Counted from the stretch's first letter, positions 7,362 through 16,829 are shown. The stretch: DNA of 64,000 nucleotides from Sphingomonas yabuuchiae (GCF_014199595.1 NZ_JACHNX010000001.1:558001-622000), one strand, 5' to 3'. Made by a program: numbers and translations. Notes: generated by a model from the letters alone, not told the origin.

Positions 7362-8456
7362 ATGGAATCGACGCTTTCTTTTGAACGGAGTGCGCAGGCC
7401 GTTGCAGCGGCCCCTTCCGTGCGTGTCCCGATTGCGGACGACAAGGCGATGCTGCGCGCCGCCGCCGAGCTGACCCGCGACCTGATCGCGCCGCGTCCCG
7501 GCCTGTACTGGGGCGATATGGCGGGCAGCGCGCTGGTCGGTTATGCGGCGTTGGCCGTCGCGGTCATGGCGTCGTCGACGGGCGTGATCGTGGTGGCCTC
7601 GGTCGTGGCGGTGCTGGCGCTGTATCGCGCTTTGCTGTTCATCCACGAAGTCAGCCATATGAAGCATTCGGCGCTGCCGCGTTTCCGCGAAGGCTGGAAC
7701 GCGCTGGTCGGCGTGCCGCTGCTGACGCCCGCCTTCATGTATGAGGGGGTGCACAACCTCCATCATGCCAAGACGCGGTACGGCACGGCGGACGATCCCG
7801 AATATCTGCCACTGGCGCTGATGAAGCCGTGGACGCTGCCGGTGTTCATCCTGGTGTCGGCGCTGGCGCCGCTGGGGCTGCTGATCCGCTTTGCGATCCT
7901 GTCGCCGCTGTCCTGGGTCATCCCCGGCCTGCGCAAGATCGTCGTCGAGCGTTACTCGGCGCTGGCGATCAACCCGCAGTTCCGCCGCCGCATGCCCGAG
8001 GGGGAGGCGCTGGTCCGCTTCAACCGCACCGACGCCGCCGCTTCGATCTGGGCGATCGCGCTGATCGCGATGGTCGCGACCGGCGTGATCCCGGTGCGCG
8101 GTTTTGCGATCGGCTTTGCGATCGGCTCGGCGGTCGCCGTGCTGAACCAGGTCCGCACGCTCGTCGCCCATCTCTGGGAGAATGAGGGCGAGCAGATGAC
8201 CGTGACCGCGCAGTATCTGGACTCGGTCAATGTGCCGCCGCCCGCGCTGCTGCCGGGCCTGTGGGCGCCGGTGGGCCTGCGCTATCACGCGCTGCACCAC
8301 CTGCTGCCGTCGCTCCCTTATCATTCGCTAGGCGAGGCGCATCGCCGGATCAGCGCGGCGCTGACGCCGGAATCGCCCTATCACAAGGCGAGCTACAAGG
8401 GCCTGCCGGGGCTGGTCGCGAAGATCGGCCTGAGCTCGATCCGCCGGGGGAAGTGA
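7362..8456 (+). CDS. Membrane fatty acid desaturase
   Basis: An integral membrane di-iron desaturase. All three histidine clusters are present: HEVSH, HNLHH and, near the C-terminus, HALHHLLPSLPYHSLGEAH. Hydrophobic segments lie before the first box and between the second and third, as usual for acyl-lipid desaturases. The start at 7362 (MESTLSFERS) gives 364 residues; an upstream extension has no family-like sequence. It should introduce a double bond into acyl chains of membrane lipids using an electron donor such as ferredoxin. Whether it acts on phospholipid or sphingolipid chains cannot be told. Confidence 0.9.
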   Translation: MESTLSFERSAQAVAAAPSVRVPIADDKAMLRAAAELTRDLIAPRPGLYWGDMAGSALVGYAALAVAVMASSTGVIVVASVVAVLALYRALLFIHEVSHMKHSALPRFREGWNALVGVPLLTPAFMYEGVHNLHHAKTRYGTADDPEYLPLALMKPWTLPVFILVSALAPLGLLIRFAILSPLSWVIPGLRKIVVERYSALAINPQFRRRMPEGEALVRFNRTDAAASIWAIALIAMVATGVIPVRGFAIGFAIGSAVAVLNQVRTLVAHLWENEGEQMTVTAQYLDSVNVPPPALLPGLWAPVGLRYHALHHLLPSLPYHSLGEAHRRISAALTPESPYHKASYKGLPGLVAKIGLSSIRRGK

Positions 8457-8490
8457 TTTTTCCCTGCTGGGCGAGGGACGGGGCGTGCGC

Positions 8491-8630
8491 TTCGACTTCG
8501 TTCAGCAGGAACGGGTTTCGGGATTTTTTCCTCCCTCCGTTCAGCCTGAGCGAAGTCGAAGGCCAAGGGAATAACTCCGCCAAGCCGCTATGCCTGACCC
8601 GTGCACTTCGACTTCGCTCGGTGCGAACGG
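8491..8630. repeat. Intergenic repeat, family B (inverted pair plus a third copy)
   Basis: Copies of a unit reading TTCGACTTCGCTCAGGCTGA then ACGG lie at 8491-8514, inverted at 8538-8563, and again at 8605-8630. The same unit recurs at 11088-11170, 40114-40139, 47778-47853 and 60650-60678. It sits between the desaturase and lptG stop codons, where convergent transcripts end. Confidence 0.85.
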
Positions 8631-8667
8631 ACGGTGGGATTGAGGTCGGTTAGCGAGCCTACGCCCC

Positions 8668-9765
8668 TCATTCCTCCGTCCGGAACAGCACCGCTTCGCC
8701 GATCAGGAAGAACAGCAGGATCGGCGCCCAGGCCGCGAGGAAGGGGGGATAGGCCCCCAGATCGCCCATCGCCATCGAGAAATTGTCCGCCACGAAATAG
8801 GCAAAGCCCAGCGCCATGCCGATCACGGCACGCACGAACAGCTTGCCCGACCGCGCGATGCCGAACGCCGCGACCGCGCCCAGCAGCGGCATCAGCATCA
8901 CCGACATCGGCGCCGACAGCTTGTGCCACAGCGACCCCTCCAGCGACTTGGTCGGCCGTCCCGCTTCCTGCAGGTCGGTGATCGCGCTCGACAGCGCAGC
9001 GAAGGACAGATTGTCGGCGCTGACGCTGGCCAGCGTCAGCTGCTCGGGCGACACGCCGCGCCCGACGATCAGTGAGGGATAGTTGGTGAGCTTGCCCGAC
9101 TTCACCTCGAAGCGCGTCGCCGGGCCGATCTGCCAGCCATCGCCCGAGCGCACGCCGCGCGGAGCCCGCACGATCGCCTGAAGGCTGCCGCCCGCGCGGT
9201 CATACAGCGTCACGCCGCCCAATTGGGTCTTGGCGCCCCTGCCCTGGATCAGATCGACCGAGATCAGGTCGTCGCCGTCACGCACCCAGACATTGGCCCG
9301 GTCGCCGCTGTCGATGGGCAGGGGGCCATATTGCACCTTCTGCCAGGCCGATAACGTCGCGCTGGCGCGCGGCACGATGCGGTCGTTGAACGCGAAGCTG
9401 AAAGCCGCCACGCCCGCGCTGGCGATCAGCAGGGGGGCGAGCACCTGATGCGCCGACATGCCCGCCGCCTTCAGCGCGATGACCTCGGAATTCTGGTTCA
9501 TCGTGAAGAAGGTCAGGATCGTGCCGAGCAGCACCGAGAAGGGCAGCAGGAACGAGATGATCTGCGGGGCGCGCAGCGACACGTATCGCCACACCTGCGC
9601 CTGTCCGTTGCCCGGCGCGGCCAGCACCGCACCGGATTCGCTCAGCACGTCGAGCGTCTGGAGCACCAGCGCCACCGCGAACAGGATGGCGAAGGTGCGG
9701 ATCAGAAACATCTTCGCCATGTAGATGGCGATCGTCTTTGACGGGAAAATGTTGGACAGGCTCAT
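8668..9765 (-). CDS. lptG: Lpt ABC exporter permease LptG
   Basis: One of the two membrane permeases of the LptB2FG transporter that extracts lipopolysaccharide from the inner membrane. The protein has 365 residues with two N-terminal and four C-terminal membrane segments around a periplasmic beta-jellyroll, the YjgP/YjgQ layout. It is the second gene of the pair and overlaps lptF by four bases, so production is coupled. The hydrophobic N-terminus (TIAIYMAKMFLIRTFAILFAVALV) fits the family. Because Sphingomonas is known for glycosphingolipids in place of LPS, the cargo here may be a glycosphingolipid; that is inference. Confidence 0.92.
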   Translation of the reverse strand: MSLSNIFPSKTIAIYMAKMFLIRTFAILFAVALVLQTLDVLSESGAVLAAPGNGQAQVWRYVSLRAPQIISFLLPFSVLLGTILTFFTMNQNSEVIALKAAGMSAHQVLAPLLIASAGVAAFSFAFNDRIVPRASATLSAWQKVQYGPLPIDSGDRANVWVRDGDDLISVDLIQGRGAKTQLGGVTLYDRAGGSLQAIVRAPRGVRSGDGWQIGPATRFEVKSGKLTNYPSLIVGRGVSPEQLTLASVSADNLSFAALSSAITDLQEAGRPTKSLEGSLWHKLSAPMSVMLMPLLGAVAAFGIARSGKLFVRAVIGMALGFAYFVADNFSMAMGDLGAYPPFLAAWAPILLFFLIGEAVLFRTEE

Positions 9766-10961
9766 GCCGTATAGGCCTTTTTACGGCGGCGGCCGGGTAT
9801 CCAGCGACCGATCGCCTTGGCCAGCTTGGCCACCCCGCGCTCCAGCGCGCCGATCGGCTGGCCGCCGGGCACATAGGCGGTAACATAATACATCGACAGG
9901 ACCAGCCCCGCGAACACCGCGAATGGCCCCCATAGCGCCAGGATCGGGTTCACCCGCCCCAGCGCGCCGATATCGGCGGCATATTGGTTCACCTTGAAAT
10001 AGGTGACCAGCATCACGATCGACAGGAACACGCCCAGCGCCGAGGTCGATCGCTTCGGCGGTATGCCCAGCGACACCGCGAGCAGCGGCAGCAGGAACAT
10101 CGTCACCACCTCGACCACGCGGAAATGGAATTCGGAGCGGCTGCCTGCGCGCGCCTCGGCACTCTGCGCCTCCTGACCGTGGCGGGCCAGTTCGGGCAGG
10201 GTGAACTCCAGGTCGCGGCCGCCGCGTTGGCGGAAATTGTCGAACTTGGGCAGGTCGATCGGCAGGTCATGGCTGGAGAAGGTCAGCACGCGGGGCGCCT
10301 TGAACTCGGGCCGGTTGTGGATCAGCGTGCCGTTGGTCAGGCGGAAGATGATGACGTTGGGGTCGTCGGTCGCCAGGAAGCGCCCGCGCGCCGCCGTCAC
10401 GCCGATCCAGTCGCCCTTCGACGTATTGGCGTGGACGAAGATGCCCGACAGGTCGCGGCCATTCTCACGGCTTTCCTCGATGCGCAGGGTCATGCGGTCG
10501 CCCAGATGGGTGAACTCGCCGACCTTGATCGACGCCCCCAGCGCGCCGGTGCGCAGTTCGTAGCGCAGGCCCTCGTAATAATAACGCGCGACCGGCTGGA
10601 TATAACCGACGATCGCCAGGTTCAGCGCGGCCAGCACGATCGCATACATGTACGGCACGCGGAGCAGCCGGGTGTAGCTCATGCCCACGCCGCGCATCAC
10701 GTCCAGCTCGGACGAGGTGGCGAGGCGACGGAAGGCAAGCAGGATGCCCAGCATCAGCCCGATCGGAATGCCCAGCCCCAGATATTCGGGCAGCAGGTTG
10801 GCGAGCATCCGCCACACCACGCTGATCGGCCCGCCTTCGGTCGCGACGAATTCGAACAGGCGGCGGATGCGATCGAGCACCAGCAGCATCGCCGAGATGA
10901 GCAGCGTCGCGAACAGCGGCAACGCGATCAGCCGGGCCATGTAGCGATCGATAGATTTCAT
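9762..10961 (-). CDS. lptF: Lpt ABC exporter permease LptF
   Basis: The partner permease of LptG, 399 residues. It opens with the typical RYMARLIALPLFATLLISAM segment and has the conserved LLPEYLGLGIPIGLMLGILLAFRRLATSSELDVMR block found in YjgP-type proteins. A periplasmic jellyroll domain fills the middle, and the C-terminal membrane segments end in a basic tail. The stop overlaps the lptG start by four bases. LptB and LptA/C/D are not in this window. The gene is first in the operon; a family B repeat follows beyond its start. Confidence 0.92.
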   Translation of the reverse strand: MKSIDRYMARLIALPLFATLLISAMLLVLDRIRRLFEFVATEGGPISVVWRMLANLLPEYLGLGIPIGLMLGILLAFRRLATSSELDVMRGVGMSYTRLLRVPYMYAIVLAALNLAIVGYIQPVARYYYEGLRYELRTGALGASIKVGEFTHLGDRMTLRIEESRENGRDLSGIFVHANTSKGDWIGVTAARGRFLATDDPNVIIFRLTNGTLIHNRPEFKAPRVLTFSSHDLPIDLPKFDNFRQRGGRDLEFTLPELARHGQEAQSAEARAGSRSEFHFRVVEVVTMFLLPLLAVSLGIPPKRSTSALGVFLSIVMLVTYFKVNQYAADIGALGRVNPILALWGPFAVFAGLVLSMYYVTAYVPGGQPIGALERGVAKLAKAIGRWIPGRRRKKAYTA

Positions 10962-11087
10962 GCCGGGGACATCACTCGCGCGATAAAACGGCCATGGCTA
11001 TACGGGGGTGGGCAGGGCGCGTCACCCCCTTCGTTTTTTGAGGGGTTTCCCTTGAGTTGGTCTTTGGTGTGGCGTGGGATTCCCTTG

Positions 11088-11170
11088 GCCTTCGACCGCG
11101 CTCAGGCTGAACGGAGGTGGTGTTTCGGTCTTGATACAAAAGGCCGTTCAGCCTGAGCGCAGTCGAAGGC
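11088..11170. repeat. Intergenic repeat, family B (inverted pair)
   Basis: The unit at 11088-11114 is repeated as its reverse complement at 11143-11170, with about 28 bases between, so the transcript can form a long hairpin. It lies between the start of lptF and the stop of the hybrid kinase gene. Confidence 0.85.
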
Positions 11171-11196
11171 CACGCCCAACCCTTGCCCCAAACCTC

Positions 11197-13116
11197 TCAA
11201 GCCGCGGCGCAGACCGGCCCTTCCGCCCGCTTCAACGCCGCCGCCACCGCGCGTTCCAGCCCGGCCAGCGTGAACGGCTTGCGCAACACCTCATGCCCCT
11301 CGAACCCCGTGGCCTGCGCATCGCCGGCAAAGCCGGTGACGAACAGCACCGCCAGATCGGGATGGCTCGGGCGGATCGTGGCGATCAGTTCGGGACCGGT
11401 CAGGTGCGGCATCAGCACGTCGGACACGATCAATCGGATGCCCGGATGCCGCGCCAGCAGTCCTTCCGCCTCGCGCGGATCGTTGCAGGGGATCGGGTCG
11501 TGGCCCAGTTCCCGAAGCGCGCTCATCGTCGCGGCCAGCACGCGGGGATCGTCCTCGACCAGCAGGACGCGCAGCGCATCGTTCGCCTCGGCCTGGGTTT
11601 CGGCCGCAACCGGCGCAGCCTCGACCGGCAAGGCGGGGGCGGGGGCCGAGTGGCGGGGCAAATAGAGATTGACCGTCGTGCCCTTGCCCGGTGCGCTCTG
11701 GATGGTCACGTCGCCGCCCATCTGGCCGACCAGCCCGAAAATCTGGCTGAGCCCCAGCCCGGTGCCCTTGCCTGCGGGCTTGGTGGTGAAGAAGGGTTCG
11801 AACACCCGTTCGATGACCTCGGGCGTCATGCCCTCGCCGGTATCGGCGACCGACAGCACGACATAATCGCCCGCCTCGCCGCGCGGCAGGGCATGCGGCC
11901 CCATCTTCATCTCGGCGGTACGGATGGTCAGCTCGCCGCGCCCGTCCATCGCGTCGCGGGCGTTGACCGCCAGGTTCAGGATCGCATTCTCCATCTGAGT
12001 GCGATCGCCGAACAGCGTCCATCCGGTCGTCCAGTCCTGGATCGTCACCTTCACCCCGTCGCCCAGCGTCCGGTCGAGCAGGTCGCGCATCCCCTCGACC
12101 AGGCGGCGCGGCACCAGCGTTTCGGGGGCCAGCGCCTCTTCGCGGCTGAACATCAGCAGGCGGCGGGTCAGTGCGGCGGCGCGGTGCGCGCCTTCGGTCG
12201 CGCTTTCCAGATGGCGCGCCATGTCGTCGGGCGACCGGGTGCGGCGGGCCAGTTCCAGCCCGCCCAGCACGACCGCCAGCATGTTGTTGAAGTCGTGCGC
12301 GATCCCGCCGGTCAACTGGCCCAGCGCGTCCATCTTCTGCGCCTGACGCAGCTTGGCTTCCTGAACCTTCAGCTCTTCGGTGGCGACCTCGACCGCGCTG
12401 GCCAGCTCCTCGGCCCGGGCGCGTTCGGCGCGCGCTTCGGCATGGGCCTTGGCCCGCTCGCTGACCGCGCCGACGATGATCCAGGCCAGCGCGATGCCGC
12501 CCAGCACCAGCACGATGCCGAACACCACCAGCCCGCCTGCGATCCGGTTGGAATGCTGGATCGTCTCCTCGGCGGCTTCGGAGCGTTGTTGCAGGAGCAC
12601 CCGCTCGCCATCGGTCAGCCGGGCGAGCAGATCGTTGATCTTCAGCAGCGCCTCGGCCTGGCGGGCCTGGTAATAGAGACCATAGGCCTGACGGTTGAGG
12701 TGATAGGTGGTCGACAGCGCGATCGTCGACAATTCACGGCCGCGCGTACCGTAAGCCTGGCGAAGCTGGTCCATCAGGCGTTGCTGCTGCTGGTCCTCGA
12801 TCATCCGGTCCAGCCGGTTGAGCTGTACCCCCGCCGTCGTCCATTCGTCCTGATAGAGCTGGCCCAGCTTGCGGTCGCCCGAGATGACGTAGCGGCCCAG
12901 CGACGCCTCGGACCGGGCGATGGTGCCCGCCAGCGTGCGGGCGGCGATCATCACGTCATAGCTGTGGCTCTGCCGTTCCAGTGCGCGGTCGCGCTCGCGA
13001 TTGGCATGGCCGAGTGTGACGACGAGCATGGCCAGCGTCACCGCACCCGCCACCGCCATCGCGATCAGCGCAAAGGTCCGCCACCGGCCGACCCCGCCAA
13101 GCTCGTCCTGATCCAT
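11197..13116 (-). CDS. CHASE3-type hybrid sensor histidine kinase/response regulator
   Basis: A membrane sensor kinase of about 640 residues. A membrane helix (about 17-37) is followed by a periplasmic helical domain of about 150 residues with the CHASE3-like GRYVISGD motif, a second membrane helix (about 194-217) and a coiled coil. Then come the HisKA domain with phosphoacceptor His275 in GGIAHDFNNML, an HATPase domain (NLAVNARDAMDG, DTGEGM, GKGTGLGL) and a C-terminal receiver with Asp567 in VSDVLMP. A GTG at 13119 directly precedes the chosen ATG. It lies 72 bases downstream of spt on the same strand and may share its transcript. The signal is unknown. Confidence 0.93.
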   Translation of the reverse strand: MDQDELGGVGRWRTFALIAMAVAGAVTLAMLVVTLGHANRERDRALERQSHSYDVMIAARTLAGTIARSEASLGRYVISGDRKLGQLYQDEWTTAGVQLNRLDRMIEDQQQQRLMDQLRQAYGTRGRELSTIALSTTYHLNRQAYGLYYQARQAEALLKINDLLARLTDGERVLLQQRSEAAEETIQHSNRIAGGLVVFGIVLVLGGIALAWIIVGAVSERAKAHAEARAERARAEELASAVEVATEELKVQEAKLRQAQKMDALGQLTGGIAHDFNNMLAVVLGGLELARRTRSPDDMARHLESATEGAHRAAALTRRLLMFSREEALAPETLVPRRLVEGMRDLLDRTLGDGVKVTIQDWTTGWTLFGDRTQMENAILNLAVNARDAMDGRGELTIRTAEMKMGPHALPRGEAGDYVVLSVADTGEGMTPEVIERVFEPFFTTKPAGKGTGLGLSQIFGLVGQMGGDVTIQSAPGKGTTVNLYLPRHSAPAPALPVEAAPVAAETQAEANDALRVLLVEDDPRVLAATMSALRELGHDPIPCNDPREAEGLLARHPGIRLIVSDVLMPHLTGPELIATIRPSHPDLAVLFVTGFAGDAQATGFEGHEVLRKPFTLAGLERAVAAALKRAEGPVCAAA

Positions 13117-13191
13117 CACGGGCGCGACGCTATCCTCGACGGTCGGATATTGTAAAGTCGGGCCGACACTGCACTCGGCCCGACCATGGGG

Positions 13192-14454
13192 TCAGGCGAT
13201 AACGCCGACCGCCTGACCGGCGGCGCGGAACATGCCCAGCACCGTCTGGATCTGTTCCGGCATATGCTCGGCGCAGATCGAGCAGCGCAGCAGATAGGTG
13301 CCCGCCGGGGTCGCGGGCGGACGCGCCATGTTCACATACAGCCCGCCGTCGAGCAGCGCCTGCCACATGATGACCGCCTGTTCCTGATCCTCCAGGATGA
13401 CGGCGACGATCGCGCTGTCGCAATTCTCGGTGCCCAGCTTGAAGCCCATCGCCTTCAGCCCGCCGTGCAGCGCGCGCGCATTCGACCATAGCCGCTCGCG
13501 CTTTTCGTGCGCGGTCATCAGCTTGCGGATCGAGGTCGCGGCGGTCGCCACCACCGAAGGCGGCAGCGAGGCGGTGAAGATGTACGGACGGCAGGCCAGG
13601 CGAACCGCCTCGAACTTCGGATGATTGGACACGACGAAGCCGCCGACCGTGCCGACCGACTTGGAGAAGGTGCCAACGACGAAATCGACCTGGCCTTCCA
13701 ACCCCTGCGCCTCGTACACGCCGCGCCCGTTGGGGCCGAAAAAGCCCATCGAGTGCGCCTCGTCGACCAGCACCATCGCGCCATGCTTCTTGGCGACGGC
13801 GACCATCTCCTTCAGCGGGGCGATGTCGCCCAGCATCGAATAGACGCCCTCCAGCACGACCAGCTTGGCCGGTTCCTTGGGCAGGCGGCCGAGCCGCTTG
13901 TCGAGATCCTCGACCGAATTGTGGCGGAAGCGAACGATCTCGGCATTGCCCTGCTGACAGCCGTCATAGATGGACGCATGGCTGTCGGCGTCGAGGATGA
14001 CATATTCCCCCTTGCCCGCCAGCGTTGAGATGATGCCCAGGTTCGCCATATAGCCGGTCGAGAAGACGATCGCGCCGGTCGTGCCGTAGAATTCGCGCAG
14101 CGCCTGTTCGACGTCCATATGGTCGTGGAAGGTGCCGTTGAGCATCCGGCTGCCGTTCGTGCCCGAGCCGAACTTCTCCAGCGCGTCCTTGCCCGCCGCG
14201 ATGACGTCGGCGTCGAAGGTCATGCCCATATAATTATAGGTGCCGAGCAGGATCGTGTCCTTGCCGCGGATCACCGCCTCGGTCGGCGACTTCACCTGTT
14301 CCATCACGATCGCAAAGGGATCGGTGACGCCCGAGTCGAGCAGCTTCTGCCGCTCGGCGATCAGGCCGTCGAACTTGGAAAGCAGGTCACGCTCGGGCGC
14401 GATTTCGGGCGCTTCGGCGGGCAGGGCGTGGGGCTGGGCAGCGGCTTCGGTCAT
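13192..14454 (-). CDS. spt: Serine palmitoyltransferase (sphingolipid synthesis, first step)
   Basis: This soluble PLP enzyme condenses L-serine with palmitoyl thioester to 3-ketodihydrosphingosine. All key residues of the structurally studied S. paucimobilis enzyme fall at the same numbers: Lys265 (Schiff base, GTFSKSVG), His159 stacking on PLP, Asp231, His234 and Arg378. The length of 420 residues is identical, and the sequence differs from the remembered S. paucimobilis protein at only a few positions. It follows the dedicated acyl carrier protein by 22 bases, and a ketoceramide-reductase-like gene precedes that, so this is a sphingolipid operon. Confidence 0.97.
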   Translation of the reverse strand: MTEAAAQPHALPAEAPEIAPERDLLSKFDGLIAERQKLLDSGVTDPFAIVMEQVKSPTEAVIRGKDTILLGTYNYMGMTFDADVIAAGKDALEKFGSGTNGSRMLNGTFHDHMDVEQALREFYGTTGAIVFSTGYMANLGIISTLAGKGEYVILDADSHASIYDGCQQGNAEIVRFRHNSVEDLDKRLGRLPKEPAKLVVLEGVYSMLGDIAPLKEMVAVAKKHGAMVLVDEAHSMGFFGPNGRGVYEAQGLEGQVDFVVGTFSKSVGTVGGFVVSNHPKFEAVRLACRPYIFTASLPPSVVATAATSIRKLMTAHEKRERLWSNARALHGGLKAMGFKLGTENCDSAIVAVILEDQEQAVIMWQALLDGGLYVNMARPPATPAGTYLLRCSICAEHMPEQIQTVLGMFRAAGQAVGVIA

Positions 14455-14476
14455 GTCGGTGTCCGTTTGAAGGCGA

Positions 14477-14722
14477 TCAGGCTTGCTTCAGCTTTTCGAC
14501 CGCGTCGACCAGCTGGCCGACATTCTCGATCTCGGCCTGCATGTTCATCGTGATGATGATGTCGAACTCGTCCTCGATCGCGGCGACGAAATCCATCACG
14601 GTCAGGCTGTCCCACTCCAGGTCGCCCTGGAAGGTCGTCGCCTCGGTCAGCGCGACGCCCTTCTTGTTGAAGGGCGCGATCTGGGCCGCGACGGTGTCGA
14701 AAATGGCTTGGCGGTCGCTCAT
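14477..14722 (-). CDS. Acyl carrier protein paired with serine palmitoyltransferase
   Basis: An acidic 81-residue carrier protein. The phosphopantetheine attachment serine is Ser39 in LEWDSLTVMDF. The start at 14722 (MSDRQAIF) is the usual ACP start; an upstream frame extension has no family likeness. Position directly before spt matches the arrangement in Caulobacter and other sphingolipid-making bacteria, where a dedicated ACP supplies the acyl thioester used by the synthase. It is distinct from the housekeeping AcpP by sequence and context. Confidence 0.92.
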   Translation of the reverse strand: MSDRQAIFDTVAAQIAPFNKKGVALTEATTFQGDLEWDSLTVMDFVAAIEDEFDIIITMNMQAEIENVGQLVDAVEKLKQA

Positions 14723-14792
14723 GATGATCCTTTCAGTCGGGCGCCCAGTGGCACCCAAATGCGGCGGCTTTTCGACCGCGTGATGGTGTTCG

Positions 14793-15689
14793 CTATAGCA
14801 AGCCGTTGGCGCGATACCACCGTGCCGTATCCGCCAGGCCCTTGGCGAGCGGTATGGCGGGTTCCCACAGCGCCGGGTCGGGGCGCAGGGCGGGGTCGGC
14901 GGTCCAGTCGGGGTGGCAAAGATAGCCGACCCGGTCGGGGGTCAGCTTGGCGCCATTCCCGCGCAGCTTGCGGTCGATCTTGGCGCCCAGGCTCAGCAAC
15001 CCCTTGGGCAAATGCAGCGTCATGACCCGTCGCCCGACCGCCGCACCCATCGCCTGGGCGAGTTCGGCATGGGTCAGGACCTGGCCGTCATCGACCTCCA
15101 GCACCGCGCGGGGGCCTTCGCTGGCGACCAATGTGGTAAGCAGCCGCGCGAAATCCTCGACCGCGATCAATGACAGCTTGCCCGGCGGCGGCATGAAGGC
15201 GAGGCCGAGCCTGGCGGTGCGGAACACATCCAGCCACTCGGTATCATGCGGACCATAGATGCCGCTCGGCCGGACGATGGTCCAGTCGAGGCCGCTCCCC
15301 GTCACCACATCCTCGGCCTGTCGCTTGGACCAGCCATAGACGGACAGATCGGGCTCCCGCGCCGACAGCGAGGAGACATGGACGAAGCGCTGGATCCCGG
15401 CCGCTTTCGCCGCCTCGACCACGGCGCGCGTGCCATCGATATTACCCGCGACGAAGCCTTCGCGGTCGGGGGCATTCACCACGCCCGCAATGTGCAGCAC
15501 GGCGTCGGCCCCCTCGACCAGCGTGGCGAGGCTGTCGGGCTTGTCCAGCGCCCCTGCGATCCATGTGATCCCGGCGCGCGACGGCTGCGCCCGTCGGGTC
15601 AGCGCGCGCAGGGTCAGGCCGGACCCGGCGGCACGGTCCACCACCGCGCGACCGACAAAGCCGGTCGCTCCCGTCACCGCGACGATCAT
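14793..15689 (-). CDS. cerR: CerR-like ketoceramide reductase (extended/atypical SDR)
   Basis: A 298-residue NAD(P)-binding Rossmann protein. It has the dinucleotide loop TGATGFVG at residues 6-13, SSLSA as the catalytic serine region, and the Tyr118-x3-Lys122 pair in VYGWSKRQAE. In Caulobacter the equivalent gene next to spt and acp, cerR, reduces the keto group after N-acylation; I transfer that role by context. Its start overlaps the proB stop by four bases (ATGA), so it is translationally coupled to proline synthesis, an odd pairing. The ceramide synthase gene is not in the window. Alternatives are other epimerase/dehydratase-like reductases. Confidence 0.8.
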   Translation of the reverse strand: MIVAVTGATGFVGRAVVDRAAGSGLTLRALTRRAQPSRAGITWIAGALDKPDSLATLVEGADAVLHIAGVVNAPDREGFVAGNIDGTRAVVEAAKAAGIQRFVHVSSLSAREPDLSVYGWSKRQAEDVVTGSGLDWTIVRPSGIYGPHDTEWLDVFRTARLGLAFMPPPGKLSLIAVEDFARLLTTLVASEGPRAVLEVDDGQVLTHAELAQAMGAAVGRRVMTLHLPKGLLSLGAKIDRKLRGNGAKLTPDRVGYLCHPDWTADPALRPDPALWEPAIPLAKGLADTARWYRANGLL

Positions 15690-16786
15690 AGCAGGGCCAG
15701 ATGGTTGCGATGGATCAGCGCAGCGCGCGGGGCGTGACCCAGTATCTCGGCCTGCTGGTCAGAGCGGGTGCCGATCAGCGCGCGCGCCTCGGTCGAGTCA
15801 TATTCGCTGAGCCCCCGTGCGATGGTGCCGTTCGGCCCCTCGACGGTGACGAGGTCGCCGCGCGCGAAATGGCCCTGCACGGCCGTGGCGCCCGCCGCGA
15901 GCAGGCTGTTGCCCTCGGCCAGCGCCCTGGCCGCGCCCGCATCGACCATGATCGCGCCGCGCGCGGTCAGCCCGCCCGCCAGCCACGCCTTGCGGGCAGG
16001 GGCGCTCTTCTCGGCGACGAAGATGGTGTGGCGCGCAGGCGTCGACAGCGGATGGTCGATCCGCCCCGATGCGATGGCGAGATGCGCCCCTGCGCTGACC
16101 GCGATGCGCGCGGCGGCGATCTTCGACACCATGCCGCCCGATCCCATGCCCGAGGCGGAGCCGCCATCGGCCATGCCGCTGACCGCATCGATCCGCTCGA
16201 CCCGCTCGATATGGCGCGCATCCGGGTTGGTGTGCGGGTTCGAATCGTACAGCCCGTCCACGTCGGAGAGCAGCAGCACGCCGTTCGCGCCCGCCGCCTG
16301 CCCGACCCGCGCGGCGAGCCGGTCATTGTCGCCGAAGCGGATTTCCTCGGTGGCGACGCTGTCATTCTCGTTGATGACCGGCACCACGCCCAGCCCCAGC
16401 AACCGCCCCAGTGTCGCGGCCGCGTTCAGATAACGGCGGCGATCCTCCAGATCGTCGAGCGTCACCAGCATCTGCGCGGCGGTCAGGTTTTCCGCGTGCA
16501 GCAGTTCCGCCCAGGCCTGGCTGAGCGCGATCTGACCGGTCGCGGCGGCGGCCTGCGCATCCTCCAGGCTCGCCCGGCCGCCCTTGGGCAGGCCCAGCCG
16601 ACGCGCGCCCAGCGCGATTGCGCCGGACGAGACGATCGCGATCTGCTGCCCGGCGCGTACCCGTGCGGCGATGTCGGCGACGAGTCCGGTCAGCCAGTCG
16701 CGACGGACTTCGCCCTCGGGCGTGACGAGGAGGGCCGAGCCGACCTTGACGATCAGCCGCTGGCAGGTGGTGGGGGGGAAGATCAT
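15686..16786 (-). CDS. proB: Glutamate 5-kinase
   Basis: Catalyses ATP-dependent phosphorylation of glutamate, the first step of proline synthesis. The amino acid kinase domain begins with LIVKVGSALLV and contains SSGAIALGARRLGL, VPVINENDSV and FGDNDRLAARVG. A C-terminal PUA domain (about residues 275-366) is present, as in the long form of the enzyme. The ATG at 16786 is chosen; a GTG at 16804 adds six residues, and neither has a clear ribosome-binding site. The stop overlaps the start of the CerR-like gene. obgE is upstream across a family A repeat pair. Confidence 0.95.
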   Translation of the reverse strand: MIFPPTTCQRLIVKVGSALLVTPEGEVRRDWLTGLVADIAARVRAGQQIAIVSSGAIALGARRLGLPKGGRASLEDAQAAAATGQIALSQAWAELLHAENLTAAQMLVTLDDLEDRRRYLNAAATLGRLLGLGVVPVINENDSVATEEIRFGDNDRLAARVGQAAGANGVLLLSDVDGLYDSNPHTNPDARHIERVERIDAVSGMADGGSASGMGSGGMVSKIAAARIAVSAGAHLAIASGRIDHPLSTPARHTIFVAEKSAPARKAWLAGGLTARGAIMVDAGAARALAEGNSLLAAGATAVQGHFARGDLVTVEGPNGTIARGLSEYDSTEARALIGTRSDQQAEILGHAPRAALIHRNHLALL

Positions 16787-16829
16787 TGTGGAGTGGAGTG
16801 CCACGATTGTCGGTCTCTGCGAGGCTCTT

